64,000 nt of DNA from Cytobacillus oceanisediminis (GCF_007830235.1 NZ_VLKI01000003.1:62001-126000); one strand, 5' to 3'; counted from the stretch's first letter, positions 36,900 through 47,409 are shown. Notes: generated by a model from the letters alone, not told the origin. A program made the numbers and translations.

Positions 36900-37190
36900 A
36901 TGAACTTAGACATTATTTCTGAAAGAAATGAAAAACAATCTATTCATTACTTCTGTATTTTATCGAATGACCATAGATATGACCTTACAATAGCTTATTC
37001 AGGGCATTTTTTTGGAAAGGCAATGGTTACATCACTTCAAAGCGGCAGAATGGTACTGCTATGTTCAGAGGATATTTATAATGATTATTATTGGGCGCCA
37101 AAACTTGACATTCAGCAAGAGGATATTCCTGAATTTCAGGACTTTTTTTGGCAAGTGTTACGGTCGGGTTTATACCTTGAACAGTATTGA
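36900..37190 (+). CDS. Small conserved protein, DUF3055/SAV0927-like
   Basis: This 96-residue protein contains a stretch HRYDLTIAYSGHFFGKAMVT followed by LQSGRMVLL. It resembles DUF3055/SAV0927-type small cytosolic proteins of Bacillaceae, and the assignment is tentative. No catalytic motif is apparent. ATG 36900 follows a GGGGGG ribosome site. An ATG at 36882 in the same frame is too close to the gdh end to be preferred. It is in the gdh operon. The C-terminal 26 residues (DIPEFQDFFWQVL ... EQY) recur as the remnant at 47308-47409, showing that the module was duplicated. Confidence 0.6.
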   Translation: MNLDIISERNEKQSIHYFCILSNDHRYDLTIAYSGHFFGKAMVTSLQSGRMVLLCSEDIYNDYYWAPKLDIQQEDIPEFQDFFWQVLRSGLYLEQY

Positions 37191-37220
37191 AAATGTATCA
37201 GAGATTGATAGGGAGGAATA

Positions 37221-37475
37221 ATGGCTGTGTATTTTGGAGTGATTATAAGTCCATGCCAAGGAAGAGTTGAGAGAGTTGAAATCACAAATGAGTCCAGAAT
37301 ATATGAATGGGATCCTTTATTTTATATTAAAACGCCAGAAGGGCATGTGGAAGTAATCCAAATAGGTGTCAGCGGAGAAATAGAGTCGCTGGAAGTACAA
37401 GTGGGGGAAGCGGTTATTCCAGGTATGGTGCTGGCCTATATTAAAGAAGATTTATATGTCACCGGGACCGATTGA
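37221..37475 (+). CDS. Lipoyl/biotinyl-like small protein without the attachment lysine, copy 1
   Basis: This 84-residue protein shows two half-barrels of a biotinyl/lipoyl domain: GVIISPCQGRVERV ... LFYIKT, then GVSGEIESLEVQVGEAVIPGMVLAYI. The turn that normally bears the MKM/DK lysine reads TPEGHVEVI, so no biotin or lipoate should be attached. The function is unknown. It could be a metabolite-binding or scaffold protein for the polyamine enzymes, which is speculation. It is the third gene of the sigma-54 gdh operon, ends before a terminator, and has a paralogue at 47432-47677. Confidence 0.72.
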   Translation: MAVYFGVIISPCQGRVERVEITNESRIYEWDPLFYIKTPEGHVEVIQIGVSGEIESLEVQVGEAVIPGMVLAYIKEDLYVTGTD

Positions 37476-37485
37476 TGAAGTTATG

Positions 37486-37516
37486 AAAAGAAGATGAGGG
37501 TATCATCTTCTTTTTT
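37486..37516 (+). terminator. Terminator of the gdh operon
   Basis: AAGAAGATGA pairs with TCATCTTCTT and ends in T's. It separates the operon from the activator gene. Confidence 0.85.
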
Positions 37517-37563
37517 GTGTCGATTTTGTATTTTTAGAATTCATTAAAAAATTCTATAAAAAG

Positions 37564-37572
37564 TGATACTAT
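37564..37572 (+). promoter_or_regulatory. Extended -10 of the activator gene
   Basis: TGATACTAT fits the TGnTATAAT extended -10 pattern, about 37 nt before the start codon, with no clear -35. A sigma-A promoter would make the activator independent of sigma-54. Confidence 0.45.
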
Positions 37573-37608
37573 TAGACATAACATAAACAGCTTAAGGGAG
37601 ATGGACAT

Positions 37609-39747
37609 ATGTTTTCAATAGCCAGGGAAAAGGTAAGGCCTATCATTACTTTTAATATTGATAACTTGAAAGAAGAAAGTGATATTCAGGTTTCTAACTT
37701 TAAAGAACCTTTCTTGTTCTTAAAGAAACAAAATCAATTGTTTGCCTACGTTCATTTAAATAATCTTTTGCAAGTAAATATAGAAAACCAACAAATTAAA
37801 CTAAAAACTTTATTGGATAGTTCAAAATCTATTGACAGCGTCTGCCGCCTTAATGAGCAGATATCTTTACCGGTTCTTTTTCAAATAATTGGAGAACCAA
37901 TTGCCATTGTTAAAAGGGAAAATGGGGGCTTTGATGGTTATATTCGGCGTGAGGATGTACTGGCTGAATTATTTAAACAGGAAAATAAAAGTGTGGATTT
38001 ACTTAAAATTATATTAACCTCGATACCGATGGGGATTTTTATTCTTGATAGAGAAAAGATAATCATTAATTGTAATGATTCAGGATTGAAGATGATGAAG
38101 TCGACTGCTGAACAGGTCATGAATCAGCCTGCAGAAAAGCTTTTCAGCGGCGATCATATTAAAAATGTGTTTGCAACTGGTAAAACAATTCTTAATCACG
38201 TTCAAATTACGGGCGATACAGGAGTTCTTTTGGACTACAGCCCGATCTTTAATTTTAAAGAGGAAGTAGAAGGCATTGTTATTGTTGTTCAAGATCTTCC
38301 AATGGTAGAGGAAATGGCCATGGAAATTGAATATATTAAAAATTTAAATAAAGACATGAACGCCATTTTATCAAGTATTTATGACGAAATTCTTGTTGTG
38401 AATCAAAAGGGAGAGCTCATCCGTTTTAGCGATAATGTCATACCCGGGTTTTGGAAAGTTGATTTAAAAGAAATGATTGGTAAAAATATTTTAGAGCTTG
38501 AGAATCAAGGGTTATTTTGTCCATCTGTGACAAGAATGGTTTTAGAAAAAAAGAAGAAAGTTTCTATCGTACAAGAGACAAGGAATGGAAGGAAAATTTT
38601 AGCAGTCGGAAACCCTGTCTTAAATGAGAAAAATGAAATTGACCGGATAATTATTGCCTCAAGAGACATTACCGAAACAACACGTTTGAAAACCGAGCTT
38701 AAGGAAATACGTAAAATTTCAGAGCAATATAAAAAGGAATTAGATGATTTTAAAAATAAGGACCGATTCATAAAAAAATTAATTTATCGCAGTCCTAAAA
38801 TGGAACGAATCATTAATCAAGCAAGAAAAATAGCTGATTTTTCTTCTACTGTTCTTCTTCATGGAGAGTCGGGTGTTGGTAAAGAAGTCATTGCACAAGC
38901 CATTCACCAGCTTGGAAATCGGTCTTCAAAACCGTTCTTAAAATTAAATTGCGGGGCTATTCCTGAAAATTTATTGGAGAGTGAGCTTTTTGGCTATGCC
39001 AAGGGGGCGTTTACAGGTGCTGATAAAAATGGGAAAGAAGGATATTTTAAACAGGCTGATCAAGGAATAATTTTTTTAGACGAGATTGGCGAAATGCCCT
39101 TACACCTTCAAGTAAAACTTCTTAGAGTACTTCAAGAACAAGAAGTAATCCCTGTAGGCAGTACCACACCTATTAAAGTTGATGTTCAAATTATAGCAGC
39201 AACGAATAAACAATTAGAGAAATTGGTTGAAGCAGGTACTTTTCGAGAAGACCTTTACTATCGCCTGAATGTAATTCCTCTTCATATACCTCCACTAAGA
39301 GAAAGAATAGAGGATATTTCGGTGCTGGCATTTCATTTCCTCCAGCAACTAAATGACAAATACAATAAAAGTTTTCACCTGACACCTGATGCAATAAATG
39401 TTTTAGAATTTTATCCGTGGCCAGGTAACGTAAGGGAACTGCAAAACATTATTGAAAGATTAATTGTTTCGTCCGAAGATCCGGCCATTAATGCAGAATT
39501 TGTTAGTCAGTTTCTGAAACTGGGGTATGATTTAAAAAAATCAAAGCCAGTTATTACAAGAGTGATTCCTTTACAGGAGGCCATAGACCATGTAGAGGAA
39601 CAGCTGATCCTTTTAGCAATGAAACAGTTTAAGACTACTACTAAGGCAGCAAAGGCGCTGGGAGTTAGCCAATCCTCCGTAAGTAGAAAATATCAAAAAA
39701 TATTAAATGACAGAAATATGAATATAGAAAATACAGTACCTAACTAA
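37609..39747 (+). CDS. Sigma-54-dependent transcriptional activator with PAS domains
   Basis: This 712-residue bacterial enhancer-binding protein has four parts. Residues 1-130 are an unassigned sensor region. Two PAS-like segments span about 135-250 and 255-370. The AAA+ domain has Walker A GESGVGKE (419-426) and the sigma-54-contacting GAFTGA loop (466-471). The C terminus is a Fis-type helix-turn-helix (about 675-705, KAAKALGVSQSSVSRKYQKI). All catalytic elements are intact. It lies between the gdh operon and the aldehyde dehydrogenase operon. A decayed paralogue occurs at 47772-48326, so this is probably the only working activator for all sigma-54 promoters in the block. The ligand is unknown; putrescine, agmatine or GABA are candidates. 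Confidence 0.94.
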   Translation: MFSIAREKVRPIITFNIDNLKEESDIQVSNFKEPFLFLKKQNQLFAYVHLNNLLQVNIENQQIKLKTLLDSSKSIDSVCRLNEQISLPVLFQIIGEPIAIVKRENGGFDGYIRREDVLAELFKQENKSVDLLKIILTSIPMGIFILDREKIIINCNDSGLKMMKSTAEQVMNQPAEKLFSGDHIKNVFATGKTILNHVQITGDTGVLLDYSPIFNFKEEVEGIVIVVQDLPMVEEMAMEIEYIKNLNKDMNAILSSIYDEILVVNQKGELIRFSDNVIPGFWKVDLKEMIGKNILELENQGLFCPSVTRMVLEKKKKVSIVQETRNGRKILAVGNPVLNEKNEIDRIIIASRDITETTRLKTELKEIRKISEQYKKELDDFKNKDRFIKKLIYRSPKMERIINQARKIADFSSTVLLHGESGVGKEVIAQAIHQLGNRSSKPFLKLNCGAIPENLLESELFGYAKGAFTGADKNGKEGYFKQADQGIIFLDEIGEMPLHLQVKLLRVLQEQEVIPVGSTTPIKVDVQIIAATNKQLEKLVEAGTFREDLYYRLNVIPLHIPPLRERIEDISVLAFHFLQQLNDKYNKSFHLTPDAINVLEFYPWPGNVRELQNIIERLIVSSEDPAINAEFVSQFLKLGYDLKKSKPVITRVIPLQEAIDHVEEQLILLAMKQFKTTTKAAKALGVSQSSVSRKYQKILNDRNMNIENTVPN

Positions 39748-39752
39748 CATTG

Positions 39753-39788
39753 AAGCTGTTTCAGGATTTACTGAAACAGCTTTTTTGT
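39753..39788 (+). terminator. Terminator of the activator gene
   Basis: AAGCTGTTTCAG pairs with CTGAAACAGCTT around 6 nt, followed by T's. Confidence 0.92.
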
Positions 39789-39834
39789 TTTTGTCCTATC
39801 CTAAATTGTCGAAAACTAATTACACTATTTTTTA

Positions 39835-39876
39835 TGCAAAAATCAATAGTCTATGCAATATTGAATAGATAATCAA
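39835..39876 (+). promoter_or_regulatory. Candidate sigma-54 enhancers (UAS), sites C1 and C2
   Basis: Two overlapping copies of the 23-bp motif share one TGCA: C1 39835-39857 (core TCAATA) and C2 39854-39876 (core TGAATA). They end 40 bp upstream of the -24 element. Confidence 0.72.
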
Positions 39877-39916
39877 TAAAAACCTAATAAAATGCTTATT
39901 TAAAGGTGTTAGATGG

Positions 39917-39932
39917 TGGCACACTTCTTGCA
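39917..39932 (+). promoter_or_regulatory. Sigma-54 promoter of the first aldehyde dehydrogenase operon
   Basis: TGGCACACTTCTTGCA: -24 GG at 39918-39919 and -12 GC at 39930-39931. Confidence 0.93.
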
Positions 39933-39971
39933 ATAATAGTAAATGATATGTGAATGAAGGAGGTTTTTAGA

Positions 39972-41444
39972 GTGATAGAAATAAGCATGTACATTAATGG
40001 TCAATGGAAAGAATCCAAGAGCAAAGAAAAACGGCCTATAATTAATCCTGCTAATGAAGAAATCATTGCATATGCTCCAGAAGGAACGATTGAAGATGCT
40101 GCAGAGGCCATAAATGCCGCTCGCAAAACATTTGATGATGGAACTTGGTCAGATACACCTGCTGCAGAAAGGGCTTCATACTTATTTAAGATTGCAGACA
40201 AAATTGAAGAATATCAGGATGAATTAACTCGTCTAGAAACAATGGATAACGGGAAAACGCTTCGTGAAGCAGGCTACGATGTGGGAGATGCAGCTGCGTG
40301 TTTTCGCTACTATGCGGGCTTAATTACAAAGCCGGATGGCCAAACTTATCATGTGGGAGATCCAATGCAGGCAATGGTTGTACGTGAACCAGTTGGTGTT
40401 TGCGGACTTATTGTTCCTTGGAATTATCCGCTTTTAATGGGTGTATGGAAAATCGCACCTGCTTTAGCCGCAGGAAATACGATTGTATTTAAGCCATCTG
40501 AAGTTACTCCTGTAACCTCAAAGAAATTATTCGAGATTTTTGATGAAGTGGGATTACCAAAAGGTGTTGCCAATATGGTTCTGGGAGCCGGCGCCATTGT
40601 GGGAAATGAAATTGCTGCTAACCCAAAGGTCGATATGGTTTCCTTTACTGGAGGAACAAAGACTGGTAAGCACATCATGAAAACAGCAGCGGACACTATG
40701 AAAAAGATTTCGTTAGAGCTCGGCGGAAAATCGCCTAACATCATTTTTGCTGACTCAGATTTTGAGACCGCAGTTGATTATGCACTTTTTGGTATTTTCG
40801 CTGGCGCAGGTCAAGTCTGTTCAGCAGGATCTAGAATACTTGTAGAAGAAAGCATTTACGACAAGTTTGTCGATCGTTTTGCAGAAAGGACTAAAGAGAT
40901 TAGGGTAGGCCCAGGAAACGACCCAAGATCGGAAATGGGTCCACTTGTAAGTGAGGAGCATTTACAGAAAGTTTTGAGCTACATTGAGCTAGGAAAAGAG
41001 GAAGGTGCAGTTATTGTTTGCGGAGGAAGACGAATGGTTAGCAATGGTTTGGAAAAAGGCTATTTTGTAGAACCTACGATATTTACCAATGTGAAACCGG
41101 AAATGAGGATCGTTCAAGAGGAGATTTTTGGTCCGGTTGTCGTTATACAAAAATTCAGCACCGAAAAAGAAGCAATTGAGATAGCCAATCATACGGATTA
41201 TGGCCTAGCAGGCGGTGTATTTACAAATGATGGAGCAAAAGCTTTAAGAGTAATCAAAAAACTCCGAGCCGGGATTACTTGGATTAACTCGTATCACCCA
41301 ACTTACAATGAAGCACCTTGGGGCGGCTATAAGCAAAGCGGAATAGGCCGCAGTTTAGGGACATTTGGACTTGAAGAGTTCCAGGAGATTAAGCAAATTA
41401 ACATTAACCTGCAAGTGGAGCCAATTGGCTGGTTTGAAAACTAA
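39972..41444 (+). CDS. 4-aminobutanal-type aldehyde dehydrogenase, copy 1
   Basis: This NAD(P)-dependent aldehyde dehydrogenase of 490 residues has general base E249 in LELGGK and catalytic C283 in GAGQVCSAG. The substrate is inferred from context: it is cotranscribed with a putrescine aminotransferase, so it should oxidise 4-aminobutanal to GABA (PatD/PuuC-like role). Betaine-aldehyde dehydrogenase is the main sequence-based alternative. GTG 39972 is chosen as start because AAGGAGG lies 9 nt upstream; an ATG at 39954 would place that site inside the gene. It is paralogous to 48526-50019 over its whole length. Confidence 0.88.
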   Translation: MIEISMYINGQWKESKSKEKRPIINPANEEIIAYAPEGTIEDAAEAINAARKTFDDGTWSDTPAAERASYLFKIADKIEEYQDELTRLETMDNGKTLREAGYDVGDAAACFRYYAGLITKPDGQTYHVGDPMQAMVVREPVGVCGLIVPWNYPLLMGVWKIAPALAAGNTIVFKPSEVTPVTSKKLFEIFDEVGLPKGVANMVLGAGAIVGNEIAANPKVDMVSFTGGTKTGKHIMKTAADTMKKISLELGGKSPNIIFADSDFETAVDYALFGIFAGAGQVCSAGSRILVEESIYDKFVDRFAERTKEIRVGPGNDPRSEMGPLVSEEHLQKVLSYIELGKEEGAVIVCGGRRMVSNGLEKGYFVEPTIFTNVKPEMRIVQEEIFGPVVVIQKFSTEKEAIEIANHTDYGLAGGVFTNDGAKALRVIKKLRAGITWINSYHPTYNEAPWGGYKQSGIGRSLGTFGLEEFQEIKQININLQVEPIGWFEN

Positions 41445-42842
<1,398 letters not shown>

Positions 42843-42991
42843 TTTTTCTCGTTGTATATCATGTTTTGTAATTGGAAACCATACATACACCGCTCTACTA
42901 ACATAGTTAAATAAATTATGGGTGATAAATAGGGTGGTGTACAAAATTGACAAAAATAAAAATCAGCCAGGCTTTAAGGGGGAAAAATTCT

Positions 42992-43873
42992 ATGCAAACA
43001 GGAACAGATCGAGTAAAAAGAGGAATGGCAGAAATGCAAAAAGGTGGCGTTATTATGGACGTTATCAATGCTGAACAGGCTAAAATTGCTGAAGAAGCAG
43101 GTGCGGTAGCAGTTATGGCTTTAGAACGAGTGCCTTCTGATATTCGTGCAGCCGGCGGGGTAGCGAGAATGGCTGATCCTCGTATAGTTGAAGAGGTACT
43201 TAAGGCTGTTTCAATCCCTGTAATGGCTAAAGCTCGTATTGGACATATTGTGGAAGCACGTGTTTTAGAAGCTATGGGCGTAGACTACATTGACGAAAGT
43301 GAAGTTTTAACACCAGCTGATGAAGAGTACCACCTAAATAAAAAAGACTATACAGTTCCTTTTGTTTGCGGCTGCCGTGACTTAGGAGAGGCTGCACGTC
43401 GTATCGGAGAAGGTGCATCTATGCTTCGTACAAAGGGAGAGCCGGGAACAGGTAATATTGTTGAAGCGGTTCGTCATATTCGCCAAGTAAATGGACAAGT
43501 ACGGAAAGTGATTGGTATGAATGAGGACGAGCTTATGACAGAAGCTAAGCTTCTTGGGGCTCCTTATGAAATATTACTAGAAATCAAACGTCTTGGAAAA
43601 CTTCCAGTCGTTAATTTTGCTGCTGGTGGTGTGGCCACTCCAGCTGATGCTGCACTAATGATGCAGCTTGGCTCTGATGGTGTGTTTGTTGGATCGGGTA
43701 TTTTTAAATCTGAAAACCCAACGAAATTTGCCCGTGCAATTGTAGAAGCAACTACTCATTATCAAGATTATGAATTGATTGCGAACCTTTCTAAGGACAT
43801 TGGTGATCCAATGAAAGGAATTGAAATTTCCACGCTTGCTCCTGGAGCTCGTATGCAGGAACGTGGCTGGTAA
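42992..43873 (+). CDS. pdxS: Pyridoxal 5'-phosphate synthase subunit PdxS
   Basis: This PLP-forming (beta/alpha)8 synthase has 293 residues and is nearly identical in layout to B. subtilis PdxS. It starts [19 protein letters not shown] and ends [19 protein letters not shown]. Active-site lysines occur in MAKARIGH and [11 protein letters not shown]. It condenses ribose 5-phosphate, glyceraldehyde 3-phosphate and ammonia. The start was set at ATG 42992 with AAGGGGGA upstream, and the extra upstream 15 codons have no family similarity. Its glutaminase partner PdxT is only a pseudogene here, so it would need PdxT from another locus or free ammonia. A PLP-supply role for the nearby aminotransferases is inferred. 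Confidence 0.94.
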   Translation: MQTGTDRVKRGMAEMQKGGVIMDVINAEQAKIAEEAGAVAVMALERVPSDIRAAGGVARMADPRIVEEVLKAVSIPVMAKARIGHIVEARVLEAMGVDYIDESEVLTPADEEYHLNKKDYTVPFVCGCRDLGEAARRIGEGASMLRTKGEPGTGNIVEAVRHIRQVNGQVRKVIGMNEDELMTEAKLLGAPYEILLEIKRLGKLPVVNFAAGGVATPADAALMMQLGSDGVFVGSGIFKSENPTKFARAIVEATTHYQDYELIANLSKDIGDPMKGIEISTLAPGARMQERGW

Positions 43874-43887
43874 GGAGTAAAACATTG

Positions 43888-44130
43888 GTGAAAATAGCTG
43901 TTCTAAAATACAGTAAGTGAGATGCCTGCTACATTGAGTAGTCCGGGGCAAAAGCGTTGTGATAAAAAAGTAGAACAGCTTGAAGAAGTTGATGGGTTAA
44001 TTCTATCTGTCGGCAAGAGCACTACAATGCGGATTAATTGATAAGTATGACCTTATGGAGCTATTAAAAAAAATTTGCTCGTATGAAAATCCAATTTTTT
44101 CGCACCTGTGCAGGACAATATTAATAACTT
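43888..44130 (+). pseudogene. pdxT: pdxT glutaminase pseudogene
   Basis: Fragments of PdxT survive in two frames directly after pdxS. VKIAVLKY matches the family start. VEQLEEVDGLILSVGKSTTMR matches the conserved EVDGLILPGGESTTMR region with the GGES loop mutated. After a frameshift, LIDKYDLMELLKK and ENPIF follow. In-frame stops and the lost catalytic part rule out function. Confidence 0.85.
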
Positions 44131-44159
44131 CCATTGCTAAAAAAGGTGGATTTTATACA

Positions 44160-44203
44160 AAAAAGCAGTGAATTCCTGAAAAAATCGGAATTCACTGCTT
44201 TTT
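44160..44203. terminator. Bidirectional terminator between pdxST and speB
   Basis: AAAAAGCAGTGAATTCC pairs perfectly with GGAATTCACTGCTTTTT over 17 bp. It serves both convergent transcripts. Confidence 0.93.
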
Positions 44204-44219
44204 GCCTTTTTAGAAGGAA

Positions 44220-45179
44220 TTATTTATCAGAAATGTTGATTAATGAATCCTTATTAATTTTAAGTGCTACAAGGCTGGCAAAGTCATGTATGATCGTAGC
44301 TGCAAGTAAGGAAGTAATTTGAGTTGGATCATAGGAAGGTAAAACCTCGACCAAATCAAAGCCGACAAAATTAAAGTCTGTTAAAGAGCGGATGATTTGC
44401 AAGGTTTCAAAGCTATTTAAACCACCGACCTCAAGTGTTCCTGTTCCAGGTGCACATGATGGGTCAACAAAATCGATATCAAAGGTTATGAAACATGGAG
44501 TATCACCGATTTTTTCCTTCATTTCCTTAATAACACTATCCATACCGCGTTCTTTTAGTTCCGGTGTTGTAATCACATGGTATCCTAAATCCGTGCTTGC
44601 ATCAATGTCACCTGGATGATTAAGTGTTCCGCGAATTCCAACCTGAAAAACTTTATCTGGTATGAGTAAATTTTCTTCATATGCACGAATGAATGGCGAA
44701 CCATGCCAATATTTTTCTTCATAATAGGTATCCCATGTATCAGTATGGGAATCAAAATGGATTAAGGCTACAGGCCCGTGTATTTTAGCAGCAGCACGAA
44801 GATGGGCTAATGTTACGGAATGATCTCCTCCAAGTCCAATCGGGATAATTCCTTTCTCCATCAATTCCATCATTACTTTTTCAATTATTTCATAGCTTCG
44901 ATGGATATTATGCGGGATGACGGATACATCACCAATATCAATGGCATTACAATCCTCAAATGGATAAACCTTGTGTGTCGGATGATAAGGAAATAAGGTC
45001 ATAGAAGCCTGACGAATGGCTTGTGGTGCAAACCGGGCTCCGACACGGAAGGAGGCTGCTGTATCAAATGGTACCCCGACGATGGCCAGTTTAGCATCTT
45101 CACGTTGAGATGGTAACCTCATAAAAGTTCCGGTCGTACAAAATTCCGGTTTAACATCAGGTGATAATGGATATTGCAT
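44220..45179 (-). CDS. speB: Agmatinase (ureohydrolase family)
   Basis: This manganese-dependent ureohydrolase has 319 residues with metal-ligand motifs GGDHSVTLAH, HFDSHTDTWD and FDIDFVDPSCAPGTGT. It would hydrolyse agmatine to putrescine and urea, feeding the aminotransferases next door. Arginase is less likely because of the adjacent putrescine genes and the agmatinase-type N terminus; guanidinobutyrase is another possibility. ATG 45179 has GGGGGAA upstream. A minus-strand sigma-54 promoter (45231-45216) places it in the same regulon, diverging from puuP. Confidence 0.88.
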   Translation of the reverse strand: MQYPLSPDVKPEFCTTGTFMRLPSQREDAKLAIVGVPFDTAASFRVGARFAPQAIRQASMTLFPYHPTHKVYPFEDCNAIDIGDVSVIPHNIHRSYEIIEKVMMELMEKGIIPIGLGGDHSVTLAHLRAAAKIHGPVALIHFDSHTDTWDTYYEEKYWHGSPFIRAYEENLLIPDKVFQVGIRGTLNHPGDIDASTDLGYHVITTPELKERGMDSVIKEMKEKIGDTPCFITFDIDFVDPSCAPGTGTLEVGGLNSFETLQIIRSLTDFNFVGFDLVEVLPSYDPTQITSLLAATIIHDFASLVALKINKDSLINISDK

Positions 45180-45215
45180 TTTAATTCCCCCAATTTTTAT
45201 TTTCAAAAGTAATAA

Positions 45216-45231
45216 TGCAAGTTTTGTGCCA
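45216..45231 (-). promoter_or_regulatory. Sigma-54 promoter of speB (minus strand)
   Basis: Reading the minus strand, TGGCACAAAACTTGCA has -24 GG at 45230-45229 and -12 GC at 45218-45217, 37 nt before ATG. No clear copy of the 23-bp motif was found within 150 bp upstream. Confidence 0.92.
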
Positions 45232-45462
45232 AATGAATTTATGAGGACTTTGCTAGTAGATAAGAAAGTTTTAATTTAATTTTAAAATTGCCCACCGGCT
45301 GGTGTACTTCGACCATCTCCTAATATAAGTCAACACCGAATCGTGTTTTCTTTTGTTAATTTGATTTTATTGCCTAAAATCTGAACGCATAAATTCAACT
45401 AGGCTTCTGTGTAGGCATTTCGGGGAGTTTAAATCTCAGTAGAAGGGTCCAGTCCATTCGTC

Positions 45463-45545
45463 GCTAGAAGGGCTCTTCCGCTTTTTTTATAAATTCTATT
45501 TAATATGGAATAATGTATGCGCGGATGAGTAATCCGAAACCTTCC
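45463..45545. other. speB-puuP divergent region: hairpin and weak UAS-like site
   Basis: A short GAAG-GGCT-CTTC hairpin followed by T's lies at 45469-45489. A poor match to the 23-bp motif (TGCGCGGATGAGTAA) starts at 45518, about 86 bp upstream of the puuP -24 element. No ORF is supported in the 45232-45746 gap. Confidence 0.3.
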
Positions 45546-45625
45546 GAATTTTATAAACTACTCACCCTAAACCTTTCCAAATGATAATTGAACAAAACAG
45601 CAGAAGTTTTAGAAGTGCTATAGTT

Positions 45626-45641
45626 TGGCACAAAAATTGCA
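45626..45641 (+). promoter_or_regulatory. Sigma-54 promoter of puuP
   Basis: TGGCACAAAAATTGCA: -24 GG at 45627-45628 and -12 GC at 45639-45640. The leader to the GTG start is about 105 nt. Confidence 0.93.
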
Positions 45642-45746
45642 AGGTATACATACTGAATTTTCAAAAAAGGAGGGAGTAAAAATTATAAGAAGACCAAGGG
45701 GCTGTCTCGAAATGAAAGCGGTTTAAAATAAGGGGAGGAATGATAT

Positions 45747-47093
45747 GTGGAGAATAGCGTAAAGCTGAAAAGATCGTTAAATCTGTGGCAAATCGTTATC
45801 ATGGGGTTAGCATATATGACGCCAATGGTGGTATTTGACACATTTGGAATTGTTTCTGGTATAACGAAAGGTCATGTTCCAACAGCCTATATTATTGCAT
45901 TAATAGGGATGCTATTCACTGCTGTTAGCTACGGGAAGCTAGTAAAGGTTTTTCCTCAGGCAGGCTCAGCCTATACGTATACTCAAAAAGCAATGAACAG
46001 GCATCTCGGTTTTCTAGTTGGTTGGTCTTCGCTACTTGATTATTTACTTTTGCCAATGGTTAACGCTTTGTTAACAAAACTTTACCTCAATGCTTTATTT
46101 CCGTCCGTTCCGGATTTTATTTGGGTGTTAGTGTTTGTAGGAATTGTTACCTTCTTAAACCTGCGAAGTGTAAACGTTCTGGCAAATTTTAATACATTAT
46201 TTGTTCTAATTCAAATTCTCATCATGATCGTTTTTATTATCCTTGTAGTAAAAGGGTTAAATGCCGGTGAGGGAACAGGCACAGTTTTAAGTTTACAACC
46301 GTTTTTTGTTGAAGGGATGAACATACCTGTTCTCATTACAGGTGCAACGATTCTTTGTTTTTCTTTCCTCGGTTTTGATGCGGTTACGACTCTAGCTGAA
46401 GAAACACCCAATCCAGAAAAAACAATTCCAAAAGCAATTATGCTTACAGCTTTATGCGGCGGGCTTATTTTTATCACAACATCGTTTTTTATTCAATTAT
46501 TTTTTCCAGATATATCAAGGTTCAAGGAACCTGACGCAGCTCTGCCGGAAATTGCTCTTTATGTCGGTGGAAAGCTGTTCCAATCGATTTTCTTATGTAC
46601 AACATTTGTGAATACGCTAGCCTCCGGAATTGCCTCACATGCAAGTGTTTCGCGACTGTTGTATGTAATGGGACGTGACAAAGTATTTCCGGAGAAATGG
46701 TTTGGATATGTCCATCCAAAATGGAGAACCCCTGCGATTAATGTTGTAATCGTCGGGGTCATCTCTTTATCTGCTTGGTTCTTTGATTTAGTGACAGCAG
46801 CCTCATTAATTAATTTTGGCGCATTGATGGCGTTTACGTTTGTAAATCTTTCCGTTATTGGTCATTTTGCCTTCCGTCAAAAAATGCACCGGAATCCCAA
46901 GGGGTTTTTTAATTACGTGATCATGCCATTACTGGGAGCCGGTTCGATTGGTATCCTGTGGATCAATCTTAACATTAGTTCCATTATCATGGGGGCCGCT
47001 TGGTTTGCTGTAGGATTTGTTTACTTAGTCTATCTCACAAAGGCCTTTCGAGCAGCACCTCCTCAATTTGTAAGTGAAGAAGCAGAAATTTAA
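45747..47093 (+). CDS. puuP: Putrescine importer PuuP (APC family)
   Basis: This 12-helix APC-superfamily proton symporter of 448 residues is very close to E. coli PuuP across its length. Shared stretches include [60 protein letters not shown] and [16 protein letters not shown]. It would take up putrescine for the adjacent catabolic enzymes. The start is GTG 45747, 8 nt after AGGGGAGG; an ATG two bases earlier is out of frame. It is monocistronic, with a sigma-54 promoter and its own terminator. A weaker paralogue lies at 55368. Confidence 0.93.
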   Translation: MENSVKLKRSLNLWQIVIMGLAYMTPMVVFDTFGIVSGITKGHVPTAYIIALIGMLFTAVSYGKLVKVFPQAGSAYTYTQKAMNRHLGFLVGWSSLLDYLLLPMVNALLTKLYLNALFPSVPDFIWVLVFVGIVTFLNLRSVNVLANFNTLFVLIQILIMIVFIILVVKGLNAGEGTGTVLSLQPFFVEGMNIPVLITGATILCFSFLGFDAVTTLAEETPNPEKTIPKAIMLTALCGGLIFITTSFFIQLFFPDISRFKEPDAALPEIALYVGGKLFQSIFLCTTFVNTLASGIASHASVSRLLYVMGRDKVFPEKWFGYVHPKWRTPAINVVIVGVISLSAWFFDLVTAASLINFGALMAFTFVNLSVIGHFAFRQKMHRNPKGFFNYVIMPLLGAGSIGILWINLNISSIIMGAAWFAVGFVYLVYLTKAFRAAPPQFVSEEAEI

Positions 47094-47106
47094 AAGATAA
47101 ATAGTG

Positions 47107-47143
47107 AAAAATGCATTCTAATTCAAAGTAGGATGCATTTTTT
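47107..47143 (+). terminator. Terminator of puuP
   Basis: AAAATGCATTCTA pairs with TAGGATGCATTTT (one wobble), followed by T's. Confidence 0.88.
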
Positions 47144-47160
47144 AATCTTTTTCGAAATAA

Positions 47161-47183
47161 TGCAAAATTGAAAAATTCTAGTC
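47161..47183 (+). promoter_or_regulatory. Candidate sigma-54 enhancer (UAS), site E, degenerate
   Basis: The 5' half of the 23-bp motif is kept (TGCA-AAAT-TGAAAA) but the 3' ATGCA is lost. It lies 73 bp upstream of the -24 element at 47256. Confidence 0.5.
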
Positions 47184-47255
47184 ATTTATTCATAATCCCA
47201 AAACGGTTTTGCCCAATTATCTTGAATAAAGCTACTGGAAGCGATTTTAGAAAGT

Positions 47256-47271
47256 TGGCACGAAACTTGCT
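47256..47271 (+). promoter_or_regulatory. Sigma-54 promoter of the decayed second module
   Basis: TGGCACGAAACTTGCT: -24 GG at 47257-47258 and -12 GC at 47269-47270. It now drives the fusion remnant and the lipoyl-like gene. Confidence 0.92.
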
Positions 47272-47307
47272 ATTACCTTTAATAACAAGAAAAATGAGGT
47301 GTTAATA

Positions 47308-47409
47308 ATGGCAGTCGAACGACTAGGAATTGAAGTAGGGGACATCCCGGAATTCCAAGAGTTCTTTGGACTTGTTTTAGATACACGACCTTTTCAGGAA
47401 CAATATTAA
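47308..47409 (+). pseudogene. Fusion scar of gdh start and DUF3055-like gene end (33 codons)
   Basis: The start context (AAAAATGAGGTGTTAA, then ATGGCAGT) repeats that of the intact gdh at 35574-35597. The last 26 codons (GDIPEFQEFFGLVL ... QEQY) match the C terminus of the small protein ending at 37190. A deletion evidently fused the first codons of a duplicated gdh to the end of its neighbour. The reading frame is open and has a ribosome site, so a 33-residue peptide could still be made. Confidence 0.8.
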
